Positions 55,218 through 64,000 of a stretch of 64,000 bases of DNA are shown here, piece after piece (the stretch's first letter is position 1; every line of letters starts with the position of its first letter). The stretch comes from Saprospiraceae bacterium (GTDB lineage: Bacteria > Bacteroidota > Bacteroidia > Chitinophagales > Saprospiraceae). The position numbers and the translations under genes are program-made. Under the pieces are notes generated by a model. That model was given only the letters and a program-made list of their open reading frames with translations, searched no databases and was not told the origin of the DNA. Location: contig JAHDHW010000001.1 of assembly GCA_020631105.1 (NCBI GenBank), positions 65,114-129,113 on the forward strand. Direction: 5' to 3'.

Positions 55218-56300
55218 TTAAGCCCGACGCTTAGAAAGCTGCATGCTCGCCTCAGCAGATAGAATCATTTCACTAAGAATACGCTCAATATCATATTCAT
55301 ACTGGAAGTCCGGATAATGGTTTTTGAATTTACTAATATCCGAAACGTACCACATGTGGTCACCAATTCTGGCATCATCCGAAAGGGTATAATTTAACTT
55401 ATAACCAGCTATTCTTTCAATCCCCTGAATGGCTTCGATCATCGAAATATTGGAATGTCTCGATCCTCCGATATTATAAACTTCTCCCGGGCGAGGGTTT
55501 TTATAGTATTCCCAAAAAGCGTTAATTAAATCAACACTATGGATATTATCTCTTACCTGTTTTCCCTTATATCCAAAGATGGTATAAGGTTTTCCACTGA
55601 GGGCACACTTAATTAAGTAAGCCAGAAATCCATGTAATTCTGCACCTTGATGAGTAGGTCCGGTTAAACAACCTCCACGAAACGCGACAGTATTCATTCC
55701 AAAATACTTCCCGTATTCCTGCACCATAATATCTGCTGCTGCTTTACTTGCACCAAATATGCTATGCTTACATTGGTCAATAGACATATGCTCGTCGATT
55801 CCTTCTTTGAAGTATGGATGTGACTCGTCTACTTCCCATCGGGTTTCCTTTTCTACTAAAGGCAAAAAGTTAGGTGTGTCACCATAAACCTTATTGGTAC
55901 TCGTAAATATAAAAGCTGCTTCCGGGCAGTTTCGTCGAGTAAACTCCAGTAAATTTAATGTACCATTGGCATTTACAGTAAAATCAGTAAATGGTTCTCG
56001 AGCAGCCCAATCATGTGAAGGTTGTGCTGCCGTATGAATAATCACTTTGATATCTGTTTTATACTCCAGGAAAACTTGTTCCAATTCTCGAGTATCTCTA
56101 ATATCAATGTTATAATGTTTAAAATTATCTAGCTCTCTTTGCAGCTTATTTTGCATAGGTTGAGTACTAGCGTCGGCACCGAAGAAATAACTTCGCATGT
56201 CGTTATCTATTCCAACTACCATAAAACCTTGTGCATGAAAAAACTTGCAGGCTTCGCTGCCGATAAGGCCGGATGAACCGGTGACGATTGCAATTCTCAT
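55218..56300 (-). CDS. CDP-paratose 2-epimerase-like SDR
   Basis: The 360-residue extended SDR has [15 protein letters not shown] as cofactor loop, the long [16 protein letters not shown] block seen in CDP-tyvelose/paratose epimerases, [13 protein letters not shown] with the catalytic Thr, the FGASKAAAD site (Ser-Lys replacing YxxxK at this point of the alignment by eye; the true catalytic Tyr may be elsewhere) and [16 protein letters not shown]. It belongs with the CDP-sugar route suggested by RfbF in the neighbouring operon. It is 68 bp downstream of wzx. Confidence 0.83.
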   Translation of the reverse strand: MRIAIVTGSSGLIGSEACKFFHAQGFMVVGIDNDMRSYFFGADASTQPMQNKLQRELDNFKHYNIDIRDTRELEQVFLEYKTDIKVIIHTAAQPSHDWAAREPFTDFTVNANGTLNLLEFTRRNCPEAAFIFTSTNKVYGDTPNFLPLVEKETRWEVDESHPYFKEGIDEHMSIDQCKHSIFGASKAAADIMVQEYGKYFGMNTVAFRGGCLTGPTHQGAELHGFLAYLIKCALSGKPYTIFGYKGKQVRDNIHSVDLINAFWEYYKNPRPGEVYNIGGSRHSNISMIEAIQGIERIAGYKLNYTLSDDARIGDHMWYVSDISKFKNHYPDFQYEYDIERILSEMILSAEASMQLSKRRA

Positions 56301-56368
56301 AAAATGTTTAGTTTTTTATTCGTTTGGAAGGACCAATAAAAGCAAGCGCTAGTATTGCTACGAATGAA

Positions 56369-57733
56369 TTATTTACCCCAGATTCCCTTATCCCGGAGTA
56401 ACAGAATTTTTCTTACTTGTATAGGAGACAAGATTATCAGGGGTATCATAGAACAAATAGTACCTAAAACAATACCAATTGTTCCTAATCCAAGGTTTTT
56501 GGCGAAAAAAATCGACAGGGGTATATTTATTACACTGGCTAAAATCCAGGCATACATTTGAACTCTTATTTTTCCAGTACCATTCAAAATCAGGTTAAAT
56601 AAATTCACCCAATTCGTCAGCGCAATAGATAAAGCAACTGCTACGGTTAAAAGAATTGGAATATCTACTTCATCTTGCAGCCATAAACTAAAAACCTGAG
56701 GAGATATGATAATCATCAGAACAGAGAGTAAAACAGTGCCGAACCAAATTTTTATTACGGTCCAGACAGTATTTTTCATCCATTCCATTTCGCCTTTTTT
56801 GTATGCTTCAAGGCTAGCTACCCAAAGTTGATTCGTCAGGATCACAAATAGCATTAAGAAAATCGATAGATATTTATAAGCTGCTTCGTACTTTGTCACC
56901 TCCTCCGGCGCTACAACCCCAGCAATCAGAATATTATTTGTTTGGTGAATAATCACCATGGCGATCTTAATAATAAAAAACTGCACTCCAAGTGAAAATA
57001 GACTTTTGAAGTAATCCCTGCGTACGTAGCGAAGCGAAGGTTTCCAGGCTCGAAAGGATCGGTGAAAATAAAATATCCCAACGATTAGAGGGACAAAAGC
57101 AAAAGTCAGGGTTTTCGCGCCTCCAAACAACAATAAGGAATCTTCTGTAAAGTACATCAGCGCAATGATGATCACCAAAAAAGAACCTTTTGTCAATAAT
57201 TGGAAGAAATCGACAATGGCTGTCCTCTGTAATGAGTAGAAAATCTGGTAAATCATAGAAGAGACAAAGTTGACCGCAAAAGCGGCGAAAATCAACATGG
57301 CCAAAATAGCGATTTCTCCTTGCATCCCGGCCTCTTCAACATTCAACCAATCAACCCATGGTAACACAAAACAGAATGGAATGAAAATAATTGCTAAACC
57401 CGAGAAAATACTACCAATCGCGAAATAGGCCGTACTCACATATCCTTTGGCTCGTTCATCATCTTCTTCTGCAATAGACTCTCCCAGGCGATTTCGCAAA
57501 CCATTTCCAATACCAATATCTAGCTCCGCAAACCAATCTATGATCGAAGTCAGGGTCAGAAAAATACCAAACTTACTTACGCCAAGGTATTCGATAGACA
57601 AAGGGAAATATGCAAAGCCGATAAGAACGCCGAGCCCTCTAAAAAGGATGGCCATAAGGATGTTTTTACGTGCCGTTACCGTACGTTTATGCCCTTGCTC
57701 TAGCTTAGCTTTTATTGTTTGGATAATTCCCAT
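56369..57733 (-). CDS. Wzx-like flippase (MOP superfamily)
   Basis: The 454-residue membrane protein has about 12 hydrophobic segments and the Polysacc_synt arrangement: LFRGLGVLIGFAYFPLSIEY near the start, WFAELDIGIGNGLRNRLGE in the first loop and QTNNILIAGVVAPEEVTKYE in the middle. It would flip the lipid-linked repeat. Its start overlaps the Wzy-like stop by 22 bp. It is only distantly like the flippase at 11125. Confidence 0.88.
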   Translation of the reverse strand: MGIIQTIKAKLEQGHKRTVTARKNILMAILFRGLGVLIGFAYFPLSIEYLGVSKFGIFLTLTSIIDWFAELDIGIGNGLRNRLGESIAEEDDERAKGYVSTAYFAIGSIFSGLAIIFIPFCFVLPWVDWLNVEEAGMQGEIAILAMLIFAAFAVNFVSSMIYQIFYSLQRTAIVDFFQLLTKGSFLVIIIALMYFTEDSLLLFGGAKTLTFAFVPLIVGIFYFHRSFRAWKPSLRYVRRDYFKSLFSLGVQFFIIKIAMVIIHQTNNILIAGVVAPEEVTKYEAAYKYLSIFLMLFVILTNQLWVASLEAYKKGEMEWMKNTVWTVIKIWFGTVLLSVLMIIISPQVFSLWLQDEVDIPILLTVAVALSIALTNWVNLFNLILNGTGKIRVQMYAWILASVINIPLSIFFAKNLGLGTIGIVLGTICSMIPLIILSPIQVRKILLLRDKGIWGK

Positions 57734-59130
57734 AAATGATTTCTGGTAGACATATTAAGCAATGGATGTTGTCCATTGCTTGCAATATCCAGCTCACGTA
57801 ATCTTTGGCCAATTCCCATATGCATTGCATACAGTAAACTCAGGTATTCCGGCAACAAAAAAGTATTCGTCAGATTACCTACGCCAAATAATAAGGCGAC
57901 CAAAAAGGGTATTGCAAAGACCAAGCTAGATTTGATCAGTCCACCAAAATAAATTATGGCTGCGATGATAAACGCCGTAAAAGCAAGAAAGGCCAATAGG
58001 CCATAAAAAAACATGGTTGAGAAATAACCACTATGAAAATCTCCGGTAATTCCAGTTGCACGATCCCGATCGTGTGTTATCCGGAGCATACTGTAATAGT
58101 AGGTTTCATTATCTTTTCCTCCAAACCCAAAAATTGGTTTTTTACCAACATTACCAATTGCAGTGGCATAATACCCGGCCCGACTATTAACGGGCTCAGA
58201 AAGGCGCTGGCGAACCAAAGTGGAGTTCATGATCTCGTAACGGAAACTCAAAAATACAACTATCAATATTGCTATTCCAGCAAGTCCTGTTGCAATAAGT
58301 TTGGACCATGCAATCCGTTCGATCTGCGTAAAATAAATTGCCGAAACCAATATTAAAATCAACCAACTCATCCGCTGAAAAGAAAAGAGTACCCCCAGCG
58401 CAAACAAGCCATAAAGTGCATGCTTGCGCCAATCATTTCGAAAGGTAATTAAGACCCATGCAAGGGTAATGATAATATAGTAAGAGTGTAAATATTCGTT
58501 ATTAAATAGACCATTCGAACGTAGTGTGGAACCAAAAGCTATTCGCTGATCTCCGACTCTGAGAAACATAGGATCCAGCGTAAACTGGATGATCGCCACA
58601 ACACTCGTCATTACTGCTCCAATAATCAGTGACATCCCGATAATGCGTAATGTTTCTTTGTTAGCCATAACCCGAACGCAATACATCATCAATAAAAAAT
58701 TAATCGCATAAATTGCGTTAGTTATTAATTCAGGTACTCCAATCTGATCGGCATGATAGACTTGAGAAGCAATGACTAAAAGAGCGTAAAGATAGATCAG
58801 GATTTTAAACCAGGGCATATTCCATCCAAACCTTAACTGAACTTCCTTAGTAGGAAAAACTAAATGCCTGAAAACGAAAAAAGAAAACAAGAGAAATAAA
58901 AACCGGTCTGGTTGAATTTCAAAAAAGGAAACCCCCGGAATCGCAAAGGTCAAACGCTCATGGATATTACATCCAAGAATAAAAAAGGATAAAAAAAAGA
59001 GCTCAAGTTTAAAAGGACTGGTACTTCGATATACCAAAGCCCCCGCAATGATTGCCGCTAGTAATAGGAAGGCATTAAAGTAAATGCCCGCCATCTCGGG
59101 TAATGCAACTTCTAAAAATTCCTGATTCAC
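57712..59130 (-). CDS. O-antigen ligase/polymerase-like protein (Wzy family)
   Basis: The 472-residue membrane protein has about 12 hydrophobic segments and a Wzy_C-like periplasmic loop near residues 295-370, with RLSEPVNSRAGYYATAIGNV, IFGFGGKDNETYYYS and GITGDFHSGYFSTMFFYG. It probably polymerises the repeat unit. It lies 13 bp after the Wzc-like kinase and overlaps wzx. Confidence 0.83.
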   Translation of the reverse strand: MNQEFLEVALPEMAGIYFNAFLLLAAIIAGALVYRSTSPFKLELFFLSFFILGCNIHERLTFAIPGVSFFEIQPDRFLFLLFSFFVFRHLVFPTKEVQLRFGWNMPWFKILIYLYALLVIASQVYHADQIGVPELITNAIYAINFLLMMYCVRVMANKETLRIIGMSLIIGAVMTSVVAIIQFTLDPMFLRVGDQRIAFGSTLRSNGLFNNEYLHSYYIIITLAWVLITFRNDWRKHALYGLFALGVLFSFQRMSWLILILVSAIYFTQIERIAWSKLIATGLAGIAILIVVFLSFRYEIMNSTLVRQRLSEPVNSRAGYYATAIGNVGKKPIFGFGGKDNETYYYSMLRITHDRDRATGITGDFHSGYFSTMFFYGLLAFLAFTAFIIAAIIYFGGLIKSSLVFAIPFLVALLFGVGNLTNTFLLPEYLSLLYAMHMGIGQRLRELDIASNGQHPLLNMSTRNHLWELSKQ

Positions 59131-59143
59131 TAATTATTGTTTT

Positions 59144-61564
59144 CTAAGAAACTGAACGCTTAAAGGTTGGCCACTTCATCATCTTTTTCGTTTCTTCCCC
59201 ACCTTCTTCTGAATAACTTTGCGTCGGAATAAATTTCTTTCCTGCATCATTGAATACAATGAAAGGATTTTCCATCTCTCCTTTTTCCATTAAAGATTGA
59301 AGTTCATCTAGCTGCTTGAGCTTCACCTTGCTTTTACGCACCACGAACATATTGACATCTGTATACTGAGATATCAACAAATAATCTGCTACTAAGCCAA
59401 TCGCCGGCGCATCGATTATCACATAATCATATTCATACTTAAGAGCAGTTATTAATGTTTTCAATCGCGCATTAGAAAGTATTTCATGAGGATTGTTTTC
59501 CGCATTACGGGTAGGTATAAAATATAAGTTAGGGACTAACTTATGCTCCAATGTGATTTGATCAGCGTTGATAGAGGCATCTGTCAGATAAGTTTTCAGA
59601 TCTACTTTATCCTGAAGATTCATACCTTTAAAGAGCGTAGGAACTCTAAAGTTCAAATCCAGGATCAAAGTCTTTTTACCTGATTTCGCATAATTAGCAG
59701 CCAGGTGTAAAGCACAAAAAGTTTTTCCTTCTCCTTGTCCGTAGGATGTCCAGCCAATTACATTTTTTTCGGGGTCAGAAACAAGGAAGTGTAAGTTAGC
59801 ACTTAGGCTTCTGAAGGTTTCATCTTTTGGCCAATCAGGCTTATAGTTTGAGAGTGTTGATAAGGCTGAGTTAAAACTTCCCACTTGATGAAGTAAAGGG
59901 ACTTTAGCGTAATCTTCAACTTGCCCGGCGCTTTGGATATTCTCCAGAGATTGATCAGAGAAAATAATCCCGATTAGGGGAATCAATAATCCAACAATAA
60001 AAGCCAGGGCCATTATCAATAATTTCTGAGGGGCGACTGGTCCATCTCCTACCTGACGAGGTTGATCTACAATTTTCGTATCCGAAATGGCCTCTGCACG
60101 GGCAATAGCTGTTTTTGCTAATTCTTGATTCAGGTAATTATATAAATTTCCGTAGAGCGTATTATCTCGTTCAAAATTGACCAGTCGTTGCTCATTGACC
60201 GGTAATTGACTAATAGTTGATTCCAATCGTGCAATTCTTTGATTACGGTCATTCAGTTTGAGTGACTCTGTATTAATCAGGTTTTGAATTGTTTCCTTTA
60301 ACGCATTACGAGTGCTTTGTAATTGTTCATCAATGAGCACAAGATCATAACTCTTAGCTCCTTTATAAAATGCCAGGCGTGTCTTTTCCGTATTAAGTCG
60401 CTTAAGTTCGAGTAAATTCTCACTTAATAATGGATCATTAATTCCAGCAACAGAAGGGGCAACAATTTTATCTATTGCCTCAGAATCATTAATATATTTA
60501 AGGAGAGAACGATAGTACTTTACATTTAAGCTTAGCTGGCCTTTATCCATTTCCAGCTTTTGTAATTGATCAAGTGTATTAGATGCGGTTCTAGTTAAAT
60601 CAACTGCATTAGACCCTTGCTTAAAATCTTGAAGTATTCCCTCAGCTTTAGAGAGCGAATCCGAAATACTGGCTAGTTGCTCCCGAATAAAAGCTTCTTT
60701 GCTTGCAGCAACTTCGTTCCGTTCATTTAACTCTCGATTGATAAAAGATTGAGAGAGGCTATTTAAAAAAGCAATCTCTTTCTCTGGTGACTGACCTGTA
60801 ATATTGAGTGTCATTATACTGGCCTGGATATCTACTTGCTCTACTTTTAATCGTTCGTGGTAGTCATTTGCAAGGCCTGTAGTGCTATGCAATTGAAAAA
60901 ACAATCGCTGATCCGCAAAATCAGAAGTACTTACTTTATAGTTTGGTTTTCTAATTGTAAAATGAAAATACGGATGTGAGATAGCATCTCCGAATCGAAA
61001 TTTCTTGGAAAAATTAAAGGACTCTTTAATTTCTCTGTTGGTATCCGTCGAAGGATTAGATACTGAAAACTCATCTGCTTCAATCAGTAAGTTGAATTTG
61101 TCCCCTCCTAATAATTCTACCTCAAAACGAGCACCATAGAGTTGTGCACTATCTTCGTTCATCGTTACCTCAAATGGAAAAAAACCAAAAGACTCCGTGG
61201 TTTGAAGTCCTTTTCGGCTATGGTAGGACACCCCAAACGGCAGGTTTTTCAGCGCTTGTTCGATCAGCGAATAAGATTTTAAAATAGCAATCTCATTATA
61301 AAGATTCTTTTCTGTTTCTATCAAGCCTACCCCTCCTTCAATGTACTTATTCTGCCCTAACTGGCGGTTTTTACCAGAAGGATCCAATAACAGACTTGTA
61401 CTCACCTCGTATTGCGGAGTAGCTATCTTCGTATATAGATATCCGATAGTGAGACAGGCTAGCAAGCTTGCCAAAAAATACCATTTCTGATCGAAAATTT
61501 TCGTGACGAGGTTTTTGATATTGATCTCGCCAACATTTCTTGTTTTTACTGGATCCATGCCCAT
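59144..61564 (-). CDS. wzc: Polysaccharide co-polymerase / BY-kinase (Wzc-like)
   Basis: The 806-residue inner-membrane protein has a Wzz domain with transmembrane helices near residues 33-50 and 510-530, long periplasmic coiled coils (about 270-470), and a cytosolic P-loop kinase: Walker A SYGQGEGKT (about 608), Walker A' LILDLNFRVP (Asp-x-Asn rather than the usual Asp-x-Asp) and Walker B YVIIDAPAIGLVADY (about 718). BY-kinases normally end in a tyrosine cluster; the last 70 residues here contain a single Tyr (SYSEEGG), with a Lys/Met/Ser-rich end. It works with Wza, 93 bp upstream. Confidence 0.91.
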   Translation of the reverse strand: MGMDPVKTRNVGEINIKNLVTKIFDQKWYFLASLLACLTIGYLYTKIATPQYEVSTSLLLDPSGKNRQLGQNKYIEGGVGLIETEKNLYNEIAILKSYSLIEQALKNLPFGVSYHSRKGLQTTESFGFFPFEVTMNEDSAQLYGARFEVELLGGDKFNLLIEADEFSVSNPSTDTNREIKESFNFSKKFRFGDAISHPYFHFTIRKPNYKVSTSDFADQRLFFQLHSTTGLANDYHERLKVEQVDIQASIMTLNITGQSPEKEIAFLNSLSQSFINRELNERNEVAASKEAFIREQLASISDSLSKAEGILQDFKQGSNAVDLTRTASNTLDQLQKLEMDKGQLSLNVKYYRSLLKYINDSEAIDKIVAPSVAGINDPLLSENLLELKRLNTEKTRLAFYKGAKSYDLVLIDEQLQSTRNALKETIQNLINTESLKLNDRNQRIARLESTISQLPVNEQRLVNFERDNTLYGNLYNYLNQELAKTAIARAEAISDTKIVDQPRQVGDGPVAPQKLLIMALAFIVGLLIPLIGIIFSDQSLENIQSAGQVEDYAKVPLLHQVGSFNSALSTLSNYKPDWPKDETFRSLSANLHFLVSDPEKNVIGWTSYGQGEGKTFCALHLAANYAKSGKKTLILDLNFRVPTLFKGMNLQDKVDLKTYLTDASINADQITLEHKLVPNLYFIPTRNAENNPHEILSNARLKTLITALKYEYDYVIIDAPAIGLVADYLLISQYTDVNMFVVRKSKVKLKQLDELQSLMEKGEMENPFIVFNDAGKKFIPTQSYSEEGGEETKKMMKWPTFKRSVS

Positions 61565-61657
61565 TGATTTTTACGCATTACGGTCGGGGGAACAATATGC
61601 TTATACTCTAAAAAGTGACAATGGGTGCAAAAAAGTGTGGAAAAATTAGGGATATTT

Positions 61658-62482
61658 CTACTTTATAAAGAGACTTAGGATTAAAGCTCCAACAGAAATA
61701 CCTGAGATTATGATTCCAGTCGAGTTAGAACCTACTTCTCGTGATTTCTTACGGGAAGGTTCAACATAGACTACATCATACGGTTGTATATAATAATAGG
61801 GGGAATAAAGAAACTCTGAACGACTCATATTCAAATAAATGGATTCAAGCCCTGCATCTGTTTCTCTGAGAATTTTTATTTTTTTTCGGTTAGCAAAGTC
61901 TGTAAAGTCGCCTGCCAAACCAATAGCATCAAGTATAGTATTTCTGTCATTATACAGGTAGTGCATACCCGGATTATTAACCTCACCGATAACCGTAATT
62001 CTGCTATTCGCCATTTTTACGTTGGTAGAGGCAAACTTTAGATAAGGTTTGTACGCCTCATCCAATGCTTCTTTTATTTGATCGGTTGTCAAACCTTCCA
62101 CTTTAACCTTCTCCACTACAGGAAGGTTTACGAAGCCATTTTCATCAACTCCATAAGTATTGAAATAGATTGACGCAGGTTCGTAATTCATGTTCTGATT
62201 TACGGTATTATCATTTGCAAACTCCCGATTCAAAAACTGTTCAGTGCTTCCTTCAAAGGCATTAACCCGGATCATTAATTGATCGAAGGGTCTTATAGTA
62301 TAAACTTTGTACTCCTGCAACTGAGAGGTGTACATTAATTTATCTGACTTGAAGTTATCGGGTAAAGTCTCATTACCATTAATAGTAATCAACTCCTTGT
62401 GAGGAATACACGAAGGGCACAATACTGCTAATAGCAGTAAGCAAACAAAAAAACGGCCTGTCGTTGACAACGCTTGGTACAT
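61658..62482 (-). CDS. wza: Polysaccharide export outer-membrane lipoprotein (Wza-like)
   Basis: The 274-residue protein has a lipoprotein signal (lipobox LCPSC, Cys near 25), a Poly_export domain (YTIRPFDQLMIRVNAFEG and VDENGFVNLPVVEKVKVEGLT) and an SLBB domain (ITVIGEVNNPGMHYLYNDRN). A C-terminal hydrophobic segment (GIIISGISVGALILSLF) would form the membrane-crossing helix, as in Wza. It heads the second EPS operon behind a 241-bp leader with a long inverted repeat. Confidence 0.93.
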   Translation of the reverse strand: MYQALSTTGRFFVCLLLLAVLCPSCIPHKELITINGNETLPDNFKSDKLMYTSQLQEYKVYTIRPFDQLMIRVNAFEGSTEQFLNREFANDNTVNQNMNYEPASIYFNTYGVDENGFVNLPVVEKVKVEGLTTDQIKEALDEAYKPYLKFASTNVKMANSRITVIGEVNNPGMHYLYNDRNTILDAIGLAGDFTDFANRKKIKILRETDAGLESIYLNMSRSEFLYSPYYYIQPYDVVYVEPSRKKSREVGSNSTGIIISGISVGALILSLFIK

Positions 62483-62621
62483 GGTTCTTGATTTCAGTGG
62501 TAAACGGATCGGGTGTTACGAAGGCATGCTTATTATCAACATGCACAAAGAATGGATGTGTTCTGCATAGTGTGTTATCCGTTAGTGGATCAAGAACGAT
62601 ACCAAAATAATCAAACGAAAA

Positions 62622-62688
62622 AAGTGTTTTGTTAAGAAAAAAGTAAAATGGAAGGCCATTATACTCTAGGATGCTTAACAAAACACTT
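62622..62688 (-). terminator. Long stem with nested hairpin between msrA and wza
   Basis: A perfect 15-bp inverted repeat (AAGTGTTTTGTTAAG at 62622-62636; complement 62674-62688) encloses 37 nt that themselves contain AATGG-AAGG-CCATT (62647-62660). On the minus strand the stem is followed by a T run. It may simply end msrA transcription, 36 bp past the stop, but it also lies in the wza leader and could be an attenuator. Confidence 0.7.
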
Positions 62689-62723
62689 CGCCGGTGTCCA
62701 ATAAACCTTATAGAAGAATAAAA

Positions 62724-63407
62724 CTAGTGCTCGTCTTTCAATATGTCAGGAAACTTTGCCTGAAACCGTTTGAGTCGAGGGATAGATACGTTTCGGATGT
62801 ATGGGTTATTAGGGTGAAGTCTCTCATAGTTTTGGTGATAGTCTTCCCCTATCCAAAACTTTTGAAAAGGCATTACTTCTGCGGCAACTTTTTGCGGAGC
62901 TAACTCCTTGTTCAGCGCTGATATCTTTTCGTCGATAATTTTCTTTTGCGCTTCATTCTGATAAAAAATGATCGAACGGTATTGAGAGCCACGGTCTGGT
63001 CCTTGGCCATTTACCTGCGTTATATTTTGTGAACCAAAGTAAACATCCACTAAAGTAGCGAAGTCCACTACGCTCGGGTCATAGATAATTTCAACCGCTT
63101 CGGCGTGGCCGGTTCTCCCTGTATTTGAAGCTTCATAAGTTGGATTCTTAGTATGCCCTCCAGCATAACCGGAAATGGATTCTTGTACTCCTTTTACACT
63201 CTCATACACTGCTTCGACACACCAAAAACACCCTGAGGCGAAATACGCTTTTTCCAAACCATCTTTCGTGGGTTTAACTTCTACGGGTTCGGCGGTGTAA
63301 AGTGCCGCTTGCTTTGCACTGGCAGAATTATCCGCACCATCGGAAGTTTGACAGGCGGCAAAGCTGATCGCCATAAAAGATACAAGGATTAAATTTACAA
63401 TTCTCAT
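62724..63407 (-). CDS. msrA: Peptide methionine sulfoxide reductase MsrA, lipoprotein form
   Basis: The 227-residue protein has a lipoprotein signal with Cys19 (SFAAC) followed by a Ser/Ala-rich linker and the MsrA catalytic domain: Cys60 in SGCFWCVEAVYES, GYAGGHTKNPTYEA, TGHAEAVEIIYDP and the DRGSQYRS block with the substrate pocket. It reduces Met-S-sulfoxide in the cell envelope. No MsrB domain is fused. It is 123 bp downstream of a cytochrome c gene. Confidence 0.95.
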   Translation of the reverse strand: MRIVNLILVSFMAISFAACQTSDGADNSASAKQAALYTAEPVEVKPTKDGLEKAYFASGCFWCVEAVYESVKGVQESISGYAGGHTKNPTYEASNTGRTGHAEAVEIIYDPSVVDFATLVDVYFGSQNITQVNGQGPDRGSQYRSIIFYQNEAQKKIIDEKISALNKELAPQKVAAEVMPFQKFWIGEDYHQNYERLHPNNPYIRNVSIPRLKRFQAKFPDILKDEH

Positions 63408-63475
63408 GATGAATAGATTTTTATTTATGAAACTACGTCTCTTCCGGAAAGTTCATTGTACACCAGGTTTAAAAT

Positions 63476-63491
63476 CCGACGGAGCTGTCGG
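63476..63491 (-). terminator. Weak terminator after the monoheme cytochrome gene
   Basis: CCGAC...GTCGG, a 5-bp stem with a 6-nt loop, followed on the minus strand by ATTTTAAA. Weak but correctly placed, 39 bp past the stop. Confidence 0.35.
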
Positions 63492-63530
63492 GACTAAGCT
63501 AATTGAATTTTAAATATAGAATTTATCCTT

Positions 63531-63992
63531 CTAGGAACTTGCCTCTTTAATATATGCCAATATAGCATCAATATCTTCATCCTCTAAATTAGGAAAAGCA
63601 TTCATCTCTGTGGGTGCCCATTTACGATATAATTCAACCGCGTAGGTATCACCACTTTCCATTACAGCCCGAGAGTTTCTTATCCATTCATACAAAAGCC
63701 TTTCCCGGCCTTCCCATCGGTCTTCAAGACCTGCCAGAGCCGGGCCTGTCATCTGATCGACCATGTTCTTATTATGACAAGCAGCACAATTACTCCTAAA
63801 GAGTTGTTTACCTTTTTTAGCCTGATCGGACCATTGAATAGTTGAAGCATGAGCTTGAGGAGTAAGTTGCACTTCATAGCTTTCAGCTAAGATATAGGCA
63901 GGAGAGTTATCGTATTTAGTATGTGCACAAAATGCTATAGTACAACCAATATCAAGTGCAATAAAGTAACAAAGGAATTTAAACAATTTCAT
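63531..63992 (-). CDS. Monoheme cytochrome c
   Basis: The 153-residue protein has an N-terminal hydrophobic signal or anchor (about 5-22) and one class I cytochrome c domain with CAACH at residues 69-73 and probable axial Met in APTEMNAFPNL. The fold fits small periplasmic electron carriers. The start lies 8 bp from the right edge, so its promoter and neighbour are unseen. Confidence 0.87.
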   Translation of the reverse strand: MKLFKFLCYFIALDIGCTIAFCAHTKYDNSPAYILAESYEVQLTPQAHASTIQWSDQAKKGKQLFRSNCAACHNKNMVDQMTGPALAGLEDRWEGRERLLYEWIRNSRAVMESGDTYAVELYRKWAPTEMNAFPNLEDEDIDAILAYIKEASS

Positions 63993-64000
63993 ATCTCTGG

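Noticed and set aside
62379-62681. 100-codon minus-strand frame across the wza leader
   Set aside because: It overlaps the wza start in another frame, begins within the inverted-repeat loop and has no domain-like pattern.

Overview
The window is about 64 kb of a chromosome from a Bacteroidota bacterium, most likely a Saprospiria/Lewinella-like marine lineage (the phylum is well supported, the class is a guess). Evidence for the phylum: the ssb-gldE-gldD gliding-gene order at the left edge, several secreted proteins ending in type IX secretion (T9SS) sorting domains, a TonB-dependent receptor of the outer-membrane beta-barrel family, LytS/LytTR regulators, weak Shine-Dalgarno sites, and promoters of the Bacteroidota type (TTG, 17-23 bp, TAnnTTTG). 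I see no tRNA, rRNA, CRISPR array, insertion sequence or phage gene.

Layout. 0-10 kb: end of ssb, gldE, gldD; then on the minus strand a Spy-like lysine-rich T9SS protein, an arylsulfotransferase-like T9SS protein behind a LytS/LytTR two-component pair, and a large TonB receptor. 10-17 kb: exodeoxyribonuclease III, a small Wzx-Wzz-Wzy polysaccharide set, and a secreted PGRP-type amidase. 17-25 kb: a quinone-reductase-like oxidoreductase, an unusual class III cyclase/TPR/AraC fusion, a diheme cytochrome c, and a two-subunit isoquinoline-oxidoreductase-like molybdenum hydroxylase. 25-35.6 kb: a tyrosine-degradation-like group (aminotransferase, MarR regulator, HPPD, CMD-family protein), PckA, a thiolase, a Tat-linked GMC dehydrogenase module, and a ribosome hibernation factor.

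35.8-62.5 kb is one large exopolysaccharide locus. It starts with four plus-strand genes (two GT4 enzymes, a NodB deacetylase, a GT2). A minus-strand operon running from about 49.9 to 40.25 kb encodes the initiating sugar-phosphate transferase, a polysaccharide-lyase-like lipoprotein, and a nucleotide-sugar cassette: SDR, RmlC-like epimerase, C-methyltransferase, RfbF-like cytidylyltransferase, PIG-L deacetylase, class III aminotransferase and DUF4910 protein. A second minus-strand operon from 62.5 to 52.9 kb encodes Wza, Wzc kinase, Wzy, Wzx, a CDP-paratose-epimerase-like SDR and two GT4 enzymes. Between them lie a divergent methyltransferase and a formyltransferase/GINT-like protein. Together this is a nearly complete Wzx/Wzy pathway, from lipid-linked initiation to export, for a polymer probably carrying a branched or C-methylated sugar. 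MsrA and a monoheme cytochrome c close the window.

The most notable points are a shared ATATTTGCCT element upstream of the three tyrosine-module genes, a long perfect inverted repeat with a nested hairpin in front of wza, the cyclase-AraC fusion, the nucleotide-sugar cassette, a GMC dehydrogenase with a CxxCxxCxxxC cluster motif, and a BY-kinase that has lost its C-terminal tyrosine cluster.
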